The position numbers and the translations under genes are program-made. A stretch of DNA of 64,000 bases from Thalassospiraceae bacterium LMO-SO8. GTDB lineage: Bacteria; Pseudomonadota; Alphaproteobacteria; Rhodospirillales; Casp-alpha2. The notes beneath the pieces are model-generated. The model was not told the DNA's origin. It searched no databases and worked only from the letters and a program-made list of their open reading frames with translations. The DNA lies in NCBI GenBank assembly GCA_031655335.1, contig CP134226.1, positions 1,984,001 to 2,048,000 of the forward strand, in the 5' to 3' direction. This document shows positions 38,662 to 50,163 of the stretch, in pieces (position 1 is the first letter of the stretch; each line of letters opens with the position of its first letter).

Positions 38662-40977
38662 CTAAAACTTATTGCGAAAATCGATGACGTTGTCGTCCCG
38701 CGGCGAATCGCCCGGTCCAGGAGGCGGTTCGGGAGTATCCTCGGGCGCCGCGTCATCAGCGGTGAACAGGCGTGCCGCGGGGAATGTCATCCGCACGTTG
38801 GTGCCCAGGCCCGGTTGGCTGAATATCTCCAGACGCCCGCCGTGGACGCGTACATAGGCATCGACCAGGGACAGGCCCAGGCCGACACTGTCGGTGGCGG
38901 CGCGGGTCGATACCCCGCCGGCGCGGTAGAAAGGTTTCGTGACGAATTCGATCTGGTCGGGGTCGATGCCGATGCCCGTATCGACGACCTCGATCACCAA
39001 GTCACCCTCGTTGCTCATGCGTGCCTTCAGGGTCACGGCGTCGCTTTCGCCGGAATACTTGATGGCGTTGGACAGGGTGTTGATGACGCATTGCGTGACC
39101 AGACGCGCGCTTCCCATCATCTGCGGCAGGTCTTCGGCCAGTTCCAGGCTGATGAACCTGTTGCGGGTGTCGCGCCAGCCCTCGGCGATGCGCATGCACC
39201 GGGTCAACGTCTGACCGACGTCGAACAGGGCTTCGTTCAGGGTGAACTGGCCGCCGTCGATGCGCGCCACGTCGAGCATTTCATCGATCAGGTTGAGAAG
39301 GTGCTTGCCGCTTTCATAGACGCCGTCTGCATAGCTGCGGTAATTGGCGGTCAGGGGGCCGAGAATCTCGTTCTTCATGATCTCGGAAAAGCCGAGAATC
39401 GCGTTGAGCGGTGTGCGTAGTTCGTGCGACATGCTGGCCAGAACTTCGGATTTCGCCCGGCTCTGCTCGAGCGCGTGTTCCTTCTCCAGCCGGCCGGCGA
39501 TCTCGTGATTCACGCGCTCCGTCACGTCGCGGAAGGTATAGGTGTGGAAGATACGGTCGGTTTGCCGCCGCTCTGCCTGGACGCGGTGCGAAACCTGGCG
39601 GCGGAACCGGCCGGGCATGAATTCCAGATAGTATTCCGGGTCGTAATGCGGGTTGAATCGGATGACGATGGGCGTGCGCGACGCGGTCTCCGTATCGACG
39701 TTGTCCTTCACCATGCCGGGAAACAGAAATTCCTTGTTTGCCGGCAGGAATTCGTTGAGGGCGCGTCCCGTCAATTCGCCGTCGCCGGTCCGCAGCAGAA
39801 CACGCGCGGCGTCGTTATGGGCAACGATGAGTCCGTCCGAATCCGTGACCACAAGCCCGTCAAAGCTGTTCTCCAGCACTTCATGAATGAAGGCGCGCTG
39901 GTGGATTAGGTTCATGCGCTGGCGAAAGATCAGGATGGCGTTGGCCCACAGGTCGCGGTAGGCGGAAAACAACACGAAAGACCCGACCAACAGAAGTATG
40001 GCGGTTGCGGGCAGCACGACAGGCAGGATGGTTTGGAGCATGAGCACGAAGACGACATAGCCCGTCGCGAGCACACCGCCGATCACCGCGCTGGTCTGCC
40101 AGCGGAGAATTTCCAGGCGCGCGCCCAGCATCAGCGTGATCAGAAGCAGGCCGATGATCACCGCTTCCGGCCGCGCCGTCTGCAGTGCGCGGCCCTGGAC
40201 GAGACTTTCGAAGGCCAAGGCTTGAAGTTCGATCCCGTGCAGCCGGCCATAAACCGGGACGGCATGTTGATCGCCCAATTCCGTCGCGGCGGCTCCGACC
40301 AGAATCTTTTTGCCCTTCAACGCATTGTCGGGCACACGGCGTTCCAGAACATCAATCAGGGAATAGCGGGGGATGGTGGTGACATCGATCGCAAAGTCGA
40401 TGTTAAAGGTCTCGATGTTGAAAGCGGCGGGACCGGCGAGCAGCGCCGACATGGCCGGCACGGCGCCGCCCCGCCAGGGGACCGTGACGGACATCTGCCG
40501 AATCAGGCCGTCCGTCGTGGGCCGGAAAACGACATTGCCCAGCTGGACGTGTTTCAGGAACGCCGGCAGCGGTAGCGTGTCGTGGGTATTCAGGCCGCTG
40601 TGCCGCGCGTTCGGCCGTTGCCGGAAGGCCGGCAGGATGACCTTGTCCCGCGCCCGTTTCAGGGCGTCGGCCAAGGCCTTGTCTTCGGCGGGGGTGGAGC
40701 GTGAGGAGAAATCGACGTCGTAGCCGATTTCGCTGACGCCGGCATCGATCAGGCGGTCGAGCAGGCGGGCGTGAACCGAACGCGGCCAGGGCCACACCCC
40801 GATCTTCTCCAGCGCATGCGGATCCATTTCCACGAGGACAAGATGATTCGTCGCGGGCCGCTTGGACAAGGCAAACCCGGCGTCATTGAACAGCCGGTCG
40901 ATGGGCCATAGCGCGCCGGTGGCGTGCAACGCCGCAACAACCAGAAAAATCACGGCATAAGGCAGGTGCCGAAGCAC
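38662..40977 (-). CDS. CHASE2-domain sensor histidine kinase
   Basis: 771 aa with a GTG start (AAGG 6 nt upstream). A signal-anchor helix, a periplasmic CHASE2 domain (~30-260; LVLVEMDPHALEKIGVWPWPR, GYDVDFSSRSTPAEDKALADAL, GKKILVGAAATELGDQHAVP), three membrane helices, a PAS-like domain (VLENSFDGLVVTDSDGLIVAHND), then HisKA with phospho-His around residue 517 (SMSHELRTPLNAILGFSE) and an HATPase domain (N-box NAIKYSG, DTGIGID, GLGLSLVDAYVRVHGG). Envelope-sensing kinase. CHASE2 sensors beside FecR proteins are a known pairing; the response regulator is not in the window. It is 99 bp downstream of the FecR gene. Confidence 0.93.
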   Translation of the reverse strand: MLRHLPYAVIFLVVAALHATGALWPIDRLFNDAGFALSKRPATNHLVLVEMDPHALEKIGVWPWPRSVHARLLDRLIDAGVSEIGYDVDFSSRSTPAEDKALADALKRARDKVILPAFRQRPNARHSGLNTHDTLPLPAFLKHVQLGNVVFRPTTDGLIRQMSVTVPWRGGAVPAMSALLAGPAAFNIETFNIDFAIDVTTIPRYSLIDVLERRVPDNALKGKKILVGAAATELGDQHAVPVYGRLHGIELQALAFESLVQGRALQTARPEAVIIGLLLITLMLGARLEILRWQTSAVIGGVLATGYVVFVLMLQTILPVVLPATAILLLVGSFVLFSAYRDLWANAILIFRQRMNLIHQRAFIHEVLENSFDGLVVTDSDGLIVAHNDAARVLLRTGDGELTGRALNEFLPANKEFLFPGMVKDNVDTETASRTPIVIRFNPHYDPEYYLEFMPGRFRRQVSHRVQAERRQTDRIFHTYTFRDVTERVNHEIAGRLEKEHALEQSRAKSEVLASMSHELRTPLNAILGFSEIMKNEILGPLTANYRSYADGVYESGKHLLNLIDEMLDVARIDGGQFTLNEALFDVGQTLTRCMRIAEGWRDTRNRFISLELAEDLPQMMGSARLVTQCVINTLSNAIKYSGESDAVTLKARMSNEGDLVIEVVDTGIGIDPDQIEFVTKPFYRAGGVSTRAATDSVGLGLSLVDAYVRVHGGRLEIFSQPGLGTNVRMTFPAARLFTADDAAPEDTPEPPPGPGDSPRDDNVIDFRNKF

Positions 40978-41076
40978 GGCTACCTTGACCCCCCCTCGCG
41001 TCAGGCCCTTGGCGATGATCTTGCCCCCTTTATCGCCGGTTGAACTGCGGTTTTATCGATCTTGGGCTTGGGCCGG

Positions 41077-42114
41077 TTATTTCTTGCCGTTGCCACCGTT
41101 GGCGTTCGGATTGCCACCATGGGCGTTCGGGTTGCCGCCGTTGGCGTTCGGGTTGTCGATCAATCCAGGCGGCGTGAAGCCGGGCTGCTGGCCCAAGGCC
41201 AGACCGTTGCCGCCGGTTCCACTGACGTTGGTCAGGCCGGGCGGTGTAAAGCCGGGCAACTGACCCAGGGCCAGCCCGTTTCCGTTCGTGCCGGCCTCAA
41301 ACCCGGCGGCGTCCAGACCGGCCGGTTCGCCGGTACCCTTGCCATGCCCCTTGCCGGGGTTGCCGTCCTTGCGCAGAAGACCGCCGCTGACCGCGCCCAG
41401 GGAGCGGTTTTGGCCGGAAATATTATGTGCGATCTTCACGCCGCCCTTGTTCGCCTTGCCGGTCTCGGTGGCGTTGGCGTCGATGTCGCCGTCGGCCTTG
41501 GGAGCATTTGGCTTCGGACCGCTCGACGGGCCGCCTTGTATATCGACGCGCCCACCGCCGGTCGGGCTGACGGCGGTTTGACCAGGGCGCACGAACACAC
41601 TCTGGCCCGACCGGATGTCGGCGACCTGGACCAGACCGCTGATAACGTGCACGACGGCGCCCTGGGGCCCCACGCTGGTGGTAAAGGTCGTCCCCTTGAC
41701 AACCACCGCGACGTCGGGCGTCAGGACTTCGAAATGCTGTTCCTTGCGTTTTTCCACGTCGAACAGAAGCGTGCCCAGGACATGGCGAATCCGCGTCATC
41801 AGGCCGCCGGCGGCGTCGCTCGGCACCTCAAGGATGCTGTTCGGCGAGACGACGATGGTATTCTTGCCACGGCGCAGGACGGCGCGTCCATCCGTGTCGG
41901 TGACGATGCGCTGGCCGGGCCCGATCAGGTCGCCCGTGGTCAGCGCCACGGGGCGAACGCCGCTTGTGGTGATGTGGACATTGCCGCTGCTTTCGGCCAG
42001 AAGCCATGCGGCCCCATCGTTGGCTGCGGCGGGCCGAATCGCGGCGAAGACCGCCATCAGAAAGACCGTGATAACGCGCAATAGCGGCGCGGGACGGGAC
42101 AAGAAATTGATCAT
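41077..42114 (-). CDS. Exported FecR-domain protein with a repetitive Gly/Asn/Pro-rich tail
   Basis: 345 aa. Signal peptide MINFLSRPAPLLRVITVFL with cleavage near AAA. FecR domain ~45-150: VHITTSGVRPVALTTGDLIG, GQRIVTDTDGRAVLRRGKNT, FDVEKRKEQHFEVLTPDVAVVVKGTTFTT. The C-terminal ~190 residues are low complexity, with NGNGLALGQ-PGFTPPGL in two copies and NPNANGG / NPNAHGG / NPNANGG in three. It lies upstream of the CHASE2 kinase and divergent from the TpsB gene. Likely periplasmic partner of the kinase; the tail may bind an envelope ligand. Confidence 0.87.
   Translation of the reverse strand: MINFLSRPAPLLRVITVFLMAVFAAIRPAAANDGAAWLLAESSGNVHITTSGVRPVALTTGDLIGPGQRIVTDTDGRAVLRRGKNTIVVSPNSILEVPSDAAGGLMTRIRHVLGTLLFDVEKRKEQHFEVLTPDVAVVVKGTTFTTSVGPQGAVVHVISGLVQVADIRSGQSVFVRPGQTAVSPTGGGRVDIQGGPSSGPKPNAPKADGDIDANATETGKANKGGVKIAHNISGQNRSLGAVSGGLLRKDGNPGKGHGKGTGEPAGLDAAGFEAGTNGNGLALGQLPGFTPPGLTNVSGTGGNGLALGQQPGFTPPGLIDNPNANGGNPNAHGGNPNANGGNGKK
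41090..41152 (-). repeat. Three 21-bp tandem repeats at the 3' end of the FecR gene
   Basis: Units 41090-41110, 41111-41131 and 41132-41152 differ at few positions and encode the NPNA(N/H)GG heptapeptides. Repeat-number change by slippage would keep the frame, so the tail length may vary between strains. Confidence 0.8.
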
Positions 42115-42170
42115 GTTTAACGCTTCTCTGGGCCGTGCCCCTGACCGTAAGGGGCGGTGCGGTCAAAAAA

Positions 42171-42186
42171 GGTTCAAAATTGAACC
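42171..42186. promoter_or_regulatory. Perfect palindrome in the FecR / TpsB divergent promoter region
   Basis: GGTTCAA - AA - TTGAACC. It lies 57 bp upstream of the FecR start in an AT-rich 248-bp intergenic region, with no T-run beside it, so it reads as an operator rather than a terminator. Confidence 0.5.
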
Positions 42187-42241
42187 AATAATCCTATTGT
42201 TTCACCAAAGAGCATTGATATTGTTCATTTTTTTATCTTTG

Positions 42242-42256
42242 TTAAATTCATGTTAA
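42242..42256. promoter_or_regulatory. CtrA-type box TTAA-N7-TTAA
   Basis: TTAA (42242-42245), seven bases, TTAA (42253-42256): an exact match to the full CtrA recognition site of alphaproteobacteria. It lies 108 bp before the TpsB ATG and 128 bp before FecR. CtrA controls motility, envelope and cell-cycle genes. Confidence 0.55.
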
Positions 42257-42363
42257 CCATCATACTCATGGGATGCAATATGGCCTTTGGTATGTGAGGA
42301 CGAATTGCCCGATATGTTTAAACGCCCCGCGCGACCGGGTTTCGCCATTCGCCGGCGGGGCTC

Positions 42364-44046
42364 ATGACCGGCGTTTCGCGGCGTGCGGGGTTGGCGTTTT
42401 GCGTGGTCGCCGCGGCGACCTTTGGTCGGCCCGGTTACGGTGTCGCCCAGTCCGCGACGACGGCGTCCGACCCGACGCAGATTGAACAGCGCATCGATGA
42501 TCAGCAGCCGCGCCGGCCCCAGACATTGCAGCCGCATCTCGAGGTTTTACCGCCCTCCCAGATCACGCCGATCAAGGATACGTTCTCGTTCGTGCTCAGC
42601 GCCGTCGTCATCGATGGCGCGACGGCCTTTACGCGGGCATCCCTGGCGCCGCTATACGGCAAGTACCTCGCCCGCAAGGTGACGGAGGTCGAGGTTCAGG
42701 AAATTGCCCGGTCGATCACCCAGGCGTACCACGACGCCGGCTACGTTTTTTCACAGGCCGACGTTCCGGCGCAGGATGTTTTGGCCGGCGTACTGAAGAT
42801 CCGCGTCACCGAAGGGCATGTCGCGCGCATCGATTACGGTGGCACAGGCCGAGAAGGCGGAATCATCGCGTCCTATATGGCGCCGGTTCTGGCGGAAAAG
42901 CCCGTGCGTCTGGAAACCATCGAACGCGCCATGCTGCTCGTCAACGACCTTCCCGGCGTCACCGTCGCCGATGCCAGCGTCGGCGATGGCGATGAGCCGG
43001 CCGCCAAGGTTCTGAACCTCGTGTTGGAGGAAACCGGGGTCAACGCGGATCTCTATGTCGATAACCGGGGCACGCCGTCGTCGGGACGTCTGCAAACTTG
43101 GGCCTCGGCCTCGGCCAACGGGCTGCTCGCCATGGGTGACAGGCTACAGTTCGGTTTGTTCACCATCCCCGACGCCCCCCGCGAACTGCTTTATGGCCAG
43201 GTGAAATGGTCACGGCCCTTGGGCGGCTGGGGCACCGTCGGCGAAGTAACGCTGTCGGGCAGCAAGGTCGATGCCGGCGACAGCCTGGCCGCCAGCGAAA
43301 CGGAATCGGACAGCCGGCGCATGCAACTGTCCCTGCGCCATCCGATCCTGCGAACCCGCCAGGACAGTCTGTGGGCGAGCGGCGAGTTCGATATCTACAA
43401 CGTGAACGAAGATACGCTCGGCGCGACCAGTTACGAGGACCGGAACCGTACGGCCCGGCTCGGTCTGGAGTATTATCGCGCGAAGCTTCTCAACGGGGAT
43501 TTCTACGCCAAGGCCGTCTACGCCCGCGGTCTGGACATCCTGGGCGCATCCAACCCCGGTAGCGGTCAGTTGTCGCGATCCGACGGTAAGGCGACCTTCG
43601 ACAAGGTGACAATCGAGATTCGCCGCATGCAAAAGCTGTGGGGCGGCTTCGGCCTTTATGCGCAGGCCAAGGGCCAATGGGCCAATCAACCGCTTCTGAC
43701 GGCGGCGGAATTCTCTCTTGGCGGCAGTCAATATGGCCGTGCCTACGATTATGGCGAGCTTGTCGGCGACCGGGGCGCCGCGGGGGCGCTGGAACTGCGT
43801 TACACCGGCAAAAATCCTGCCGACTGGATCGACAGTTTCGACGTCTACGCGTTCTATGACGGCGGTTTCGTGTGGAACGAGGGCGTCGGCCGTCAGGCGC
43901 TGACGTCGGCCGGGATCGGGGTGCGGGGAAGCTTCGCCAAGGGCTTCTATGCCGATATGCAGGTGGCCAAGCCGCTTAACCACGAAGTCTCGACCGAGGC
44001 CGACAAGGATTTGCGGGTTTTGTTCTCGCTGGGGGCGGGGCTCTAG
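42364..44046 (+). CDS. TpsB-family outer-membrane transporter (ShlB/FhaC/HecB)
   Basis: 560 aa. Signal peptide (~1-28), then a POTRA domain (~70-155: FSFVLSAVVIDGATAFT, EIARSITQAYHDAGYVFSQADVP, GVLKIRVTEGHVARI) and a 16-strand-type barrel from ~205. These proteins export large TpsA adhesins or haemolysins. No TpsA lies nearby. ATG 42364 is the only usable start in frame; there is no good ribosome site, but a 17-codon ORF (42314-42367) ends by ATGA overlap with it, so coupling may drive translation. Confidence 0.88.
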   Translation: MTGVSRRAGLAFCVVAAATFGRPGYGVAQSATTASDPTQIEQRIDDQQPRRPQTLQPHLEVLPPSQITPIKDTFSFVLSAVVIDGATAFTRASLAPLYGKYLARKVTEVEVQEIARSITQAYHDAGYVFSQADVPAQDVLAGVLKIRVTEGHVARIDYGGTGREGGIIASYMAPVLAEKPVRLETIERAMLLVNDLPGVTVADASVGDGDEPAAKVLNLVLEETGVNADLYVDNRGTPSSGRLQTWASASANGLLAMGDRLQFGLFTIPDAPRELLYGQVKWSRPLGGWGTVGEVTLSGSKVDAGDSLAASETESDSRRMQLSLRHPILRTRQDSLWASGEFDIYNVNEDTLGATSYEDRNRTARLGLEYYRAKLLNGDFYAKAVYARGLDILGASNPGSGQLSRSDGKATFDKVTIEIRRMQKLWGGFGLYAQAKGQWANQPLLTAAEFSLGGSQYGRAYDYGELVGDRGAAGALELRYTGKNPADWIDSFDVYAFYDGGFVWNEGVGRQALTSAGIGVRGSFAKGFYADMQVAKPLNHEVSTEADKDLRVLFSLGAGL

Positions 44047-44116
44047 TAGAGGGGCCTCTTACTCGAACCCGGGCGCCGGCGGCCGGCGTGCCTCGCGCGA
44101 AGGAATATGGCGCATG

Positions 44117-44147
44117 AAAAAAGCGCCGCAAACCGCGGCGCTTTTTT
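44117..44147. terminator. Bidirectional terminator between tpsB and atpC
   Basis: A6-GCGCCGC, 5-nt loop, GCGGCGC-T6(7): a perfect 13-bp stem with A-tract on one side and T-tract on the other. It ends tpsB (+) 70 bp after its stop and the atp operon (-) about 20 bp after atpC. Confidence 0.93.
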
Positions 44148-44166
44148 TAACTCGGTGAAGACCAGA

Positions 44167-44568
44167 TCAGCCGGCTGCGGCGATCATCGCCTCGGCGACT
44201 TTCACTTCGCCTTCGGCGACGGATTTCGCCTTGGCGTCACCGGCGTCGGCGAGGGCCTTCTGTGCGTCTTGCAGGCGCTGGCTGGCGGCCGCCTTGTCGA
44301 TGTCGGCGACGGCCGTCGCTTCTTCGACCAGGACCGTGCAGGTGTCCGGATTGACTTCGACGAACCCGCCGGCGACGAAGATGCGATTGGTCACCTTGCC
44401 GCCTTCGTGGATGTCGATGACGCCGGGGCGCACGGTGCCGATCAGCAGCGAGTGGCCGGGCAGGACACCCAGGTCGCCCTCGCCGCCGGGGACGACGACC
44501 ATCTCCACGGCCTGCGACGCCACCAGTTTTGTCGGCGAAACCAGATCGAATTGGATCGTATCGGCCAT
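44167..44568 (-). CDS. atpC: ATP synthase epsilon subunit
   Basis: 133 aa. N-terminal beta-sandwich with FDLVSPTKLVASQAVEMVVVPGGEGDLGVLPGHSLLIG, the hallmark of AtpC, followed by the helical hairpin with EATAVADIDKAAASQRLQDAQKAL. Regulatory subunit of F1. Last gene of atpHAGDC, closed by the bidirectional terminator. Confidence 0.96.
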   Translation of the reverse strand: MADTIQFDLVSPTKLVASQAVEMVVVPGGEGDLGVLPGHSLLIGTVRPGVIDIHEGGKVTNRIFVAGGFVEVNPDTCTVLVEEATAVADIDKAAASQRLQDAQKALADAGDAKAKSVAEGEVKVAEAMIAAAG

Positions 44569-44599
44569 TTATCGGATGTCCTTTGTCAGCACCTGGTCC

Positions 44600-46030
<1,431 letters not shown>

Positions 46031-46053
46031 CTAGCTCCCGTTAAACGGACATT

Positions 46054-46941
46054 CTAAAGCGCTTCCGCGCCAGAGATGATTTCGATGAGTTCTTTGGTGA
46101 TGAATGCCTGGCGTGTCCGGTTGTAGGTCAGCGTCAGGTTGTTGATCATGTCGCCGGCGTTGCGCGTGGCGCTGTCCATGGCGGTCATGCGCGCGCCGTG
46201 TTCCGAGGCCGAGCTTTCGAGGAACGCCTGGAACAGTTGCACCGCGAGGTTGCGGGGCAGCAAGTCGGCGAGGATTTCCTGTTCTTCCGGTTCGTACAGA
46301 TAGACCGGGGACGGGCCGTTGGTCTTTTCCTCGTCGCCGCCTTCCGGCAGTTGGAAGGGAATGACCTGCTGTTTGGTGATGATCTGGGTCATCGCCGACT
46401 GGAAGCGGTTGAAGATCACGGTGCAGACGTCGAATTCGCCCGCCTCGAACATGTCGGTGACTTTCTTGGCCACGGCTTCGGCCTCGTCGTATTTGACGCC
46501 GCGCCGGCCGATGCCTTCGAAGGTGTCGACGATGTCGGCCGCCATGTCACGCTTCAGAAGATCGCGCGCCTTCTTGCCGACACAGATGATTTTCACCGTC
46601 TTGCCGTCGGCTTTCAGACGGCGGGCCGTGTTGCGGGTTTCACGCACGATGGTGCCGTTGAAACCGCCGCACAGACCGCGGTCGGCGGTGCAGGCGACGA
46701 GAAGATGGACATCCGACGCCCCGGTGCCGGACAGCATCCGGGGAGCCCCCGTGGGGTCGCCGATCGAGACGCCGATGGCGGCCACCATGCCCTCCATGCG
46801 CTGGGCATAGGGGCGGGCGGCCTCGGCACCTTCCTGGGCACGGCGCAGCTTCGCCGCCGCCACCATCTTCATGGCCGATGTGATCTTCTGCGTCGACTTG
46901 ACGCTGTTGATCCGGATTTTCAGATCCTTAAGCGAAGGCAT
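46054..46941 (-). CDS. atpG: ATP synthase gamma subunit
   Basis: 295 aa. The N-terminal shaft helix [30 protein letters not shown] and C-terminal helix [37 protein letters not shown] are the two coiled-coil arms of the rotor. Couples proton flow to catalysis. Confidence 0.97.
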   Translation of the reverse strand: MPSLKDLKIRINSVKSTQKITSAMKMVAAAKLRRAQEGAEAARPYAQRMEGMVAAIGVSIGDPTGAPRMLSGTGASDVHLLVACTADRGLCGGFNGTIVRETRNTARRLKADGKTVKIICVGKKARDLLKRDMAADIVDTFEGIGRRGVKYDEAEAVAKKVTDMFEAGEFDVCTVIFNRFQSAMTQIITKQQVIPFQLPEGGDEEKTNGPSPVYLYEPEEQEILADLLPRNLAVQLFQAFLESSASEHGARMTAMDSATRNAGDMINNLTLTYNRTRQAFITKELIEIISGAEAL

Positions 46942-46995
46942 GAAAGCGCTTTCCCCGTTTGTCCGTCAGGTTGGGCTGATGACCGATCCCGACGC

Positions 46996-48531
<1,536 letters not shown>

Positions 48532-48546
48532 TGTCGGGATCCCCTC

Positions 48547-49098
48547 TTATCGCATGCTTAAGCGAAGTTGCTGAAGTTTGGTTTTGATCGAGGAATCGAT
48601 CATGCGTGAGCCGATTTTGACCACGAGGCCGCCCAGAAGGTCTTCGTCAACCCGGGCGTCCACGGCCACTTTCGTGCCCATGGCCTTTTTCAATCCATCC
48701 TCGATCGCTTGACGCTGCTTGTCGCTCAGCGCCTGGGCGGACGTGACCTCGGCGGTCATTTCACCCCGGTGCTGGGCCAAGATGCCTTGAAACTGCTTGA
48801 TCATGGCGGTCAGCGCGAACAACCGGCGGTTCTGCGCGACGACGCCGACGAAATGCTTGGTCAGCTCGGAAATCCCGGCCTTGGTCAGGATCGCGTCCAT
48901 GGCGGCGATCTGACTGTCGCGGGCGATGACGGGGGAGCGGATCAGGCGCGCCAGATCGGCGCTTTCATCGACCATGTCGCGGATCGCGGCCATATCCTGG
49001 GCGACCGTGTCCAGCTGCTTGTCGGCCGCGGCCAATTCGTAAAGGGCGGTCGCGTAGCGACCTGCAAGGCCGGAAGCGCCTGCGATATCCGATGACAC
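48547..49098 (-). CDS. atpH: ATP synthase delta subunit
   Basis: 183 aa. N-terminal six-helix domain GLAGRYATALYELAAADKQLD and the C-terminal GGLVVKIGSRMIDSSIKTKLQQLRLSM match the delta/OSCP family. Links F1 to the peripheral stalk. First gene of the operon; the Fo genes are not here, as usual in this class. No clear promoter was seen in the 238 bp upstream. Confidence 0.96.
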   Translation of the reverse strand: MSSDIAGASGLAGRYATALYELAAADKQLDTVAQDMAAIRDMVDESADLARLIRSPVIARDSQIAAMDAILTKAGISELTKHFVGVVAQNRRLFALTAMIKQFQGILAQHRGEMTAEVTSAQALSDKQRQAIEDGLKKAMGTKVAVDARVDEDLLGGLVVKIGSRMIDSSIKTKLQQLRLSMR

Positions 49099-49262
49099 CT
49101 GGGGAACCCCTTGATTAAGTTTTTTTTACGGACCCTGAGATGCCGGTTTCGGACAGGGATTGCGCCTAAAAAACAGCCGTAATCCCGCCAATTCCGGCGG
49201 GCCCCGCCTGGAAAGCGCGGCCAGTCCTACCACAGAGGTTTCGCGCATGCAACCAGAGTCGC

Positions 49263-49295
49263 CCGGGTTTTTTCACAGACTGTGAAAGACCCCGG
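49263..49295. repeat. Long inverted repeat between DUF2927 gene and atpH
   Basis: A near-perfect hairpin of about 15 pairs centred on TTTCACAG-A-CTGTGAAA (49271-49287), extended by CCGGG/CCCGG ends with one mismatch and one G-U. No U-tract follows in either direction. It may be a protein-binding site upstream of the atp operon or a 3' hairpin on the DUF2927 transcript. Confidence 0.55.
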
Positions 49296-49336
49296 ATTGG
49301 GCCCGTTTCGGGGGGAATTTAAGGGGGCTTAAAGGC

Positions 49337-50107
49337 CTATCGCGGGAGATGGGAAGTCATCGTGGGCCAGTGCTTCCTGAAGGCGGCTAATATCTCTTTC
49401 GGGCCGTCGCCGGGCTCCAGGTGCAGGTACAGAAAGCGGAGGAGTTTGTTGTCGCGATGTGACAATTGTTTGTTCCAGGGCGGGGCGCCGTCATCAGGTT
49501 CAAAAAACAGGCTGTCCGTGAAATGGGGGACATCGTTCTGGGGGCCGAGAACCTGGACGAGTTCCTCTAGAACAATCGACCGGGTTCGTTGTTCCGGTAG
49601 GCCCGATGCGACGCCCACAACCGCTTTGACCGTGGCGCCAGTTTTCTCATTGTAGATGGCACAAAAAAAACCGAAGTCCGCTCCCTCGGCTTCGCAGCCA
49701 TACTTGTCCTTGGTCTTCCACAACCTCATGGTCTTCCATAAAGAGCCGAGCGGCCGGCCTTCGATAACGATATCCGCCTCGCCGGTGACGAGGCTCAAGC
49801 TCATTCCGGTTCCCGCGAGGGTGCTGTTAATCTGGTTGATGGCGTATGTAACATCCAGCCGGAAAGCATCGTCCCCATATGTTACCGCGACCGTTGCGGG
49901 ACGGGTCCAGCGGGTTACCGGATATGACCAGTCGCTCGTTTCTTGTCCGGTTAAGACATCAAGGACAAAATTGAATTCACGTAGTCTGCCGTGGCCGGAG
50001 AATCGGTCCCTGTCATCGCGATATTGGGTCACGCCGAATACGTACGTACCGAATAGCGCGAAGGCCATCAAAAGGCAGTAAAGGCTTTTGACAAAGTTGT
50101 TGCTCAT
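49337..50107 (-). CDS. Membrane-anchored protein resembling DUF2927
   Basis: 256 aa from ATG 50107 (GGAG 11 nt upstream); a GTG 25 codons earlier would overlap the preceding gene and lacks a ribosome site. N-terminal anchor helix (residues ~7-27) then an exported domain with TRPATVAVTYGDDAFRLDVTYAIN, ADIVIEG, a Cys pair around DKYGCEAEGADFGFFCAIYN, and SIVLEELVQVLGPQNDVPHFTDSLFFE, the DUF2927-like acidic/helical motif. Such proteins are thought to be secreted and protease-like, without a proven activity. GC and codon use are lower than in flanking atp and priA. It follows the peptidoglycan-binding gene by 56 bp. Confidence 0.7.
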   Translation of the reverse strand: MSNNFVKSLYCLLMAFALFGTYVFGVTQYRDDRDRFSGHGRLREFNFVLDVLTGQETSDWSYPVTRWTRPATVAVTYGDDAFRLDVTYAINQINSTLAGTGMSLSLVTGEADIVIEGRPLGSLWKTMRLWKTKDKYGCEAEGADFGFFCAIYNEKTGATVKAVVGVASGLPEQRTRSIVLEELVQVLGPQNDVPHFTDSLFFEPDDGAPPWNKQLSHRDNKLLRFLYLHLEPGDGPKEILAAFRKHWPTMTSHLPR

Positions 50108-50163
50108 TGCCGACGGGCTCCATCCACGGCCAAACTGTCGAAGCAGGAAACAGGTCGATAGGG

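Noticed and set aside
49271-49287. CRP-binding site upstream of atpH
   Set aside because: TCACA and TGTGA are in the inverted order and only 3 bp apart, unlike TGTGA-N6-TCACA.
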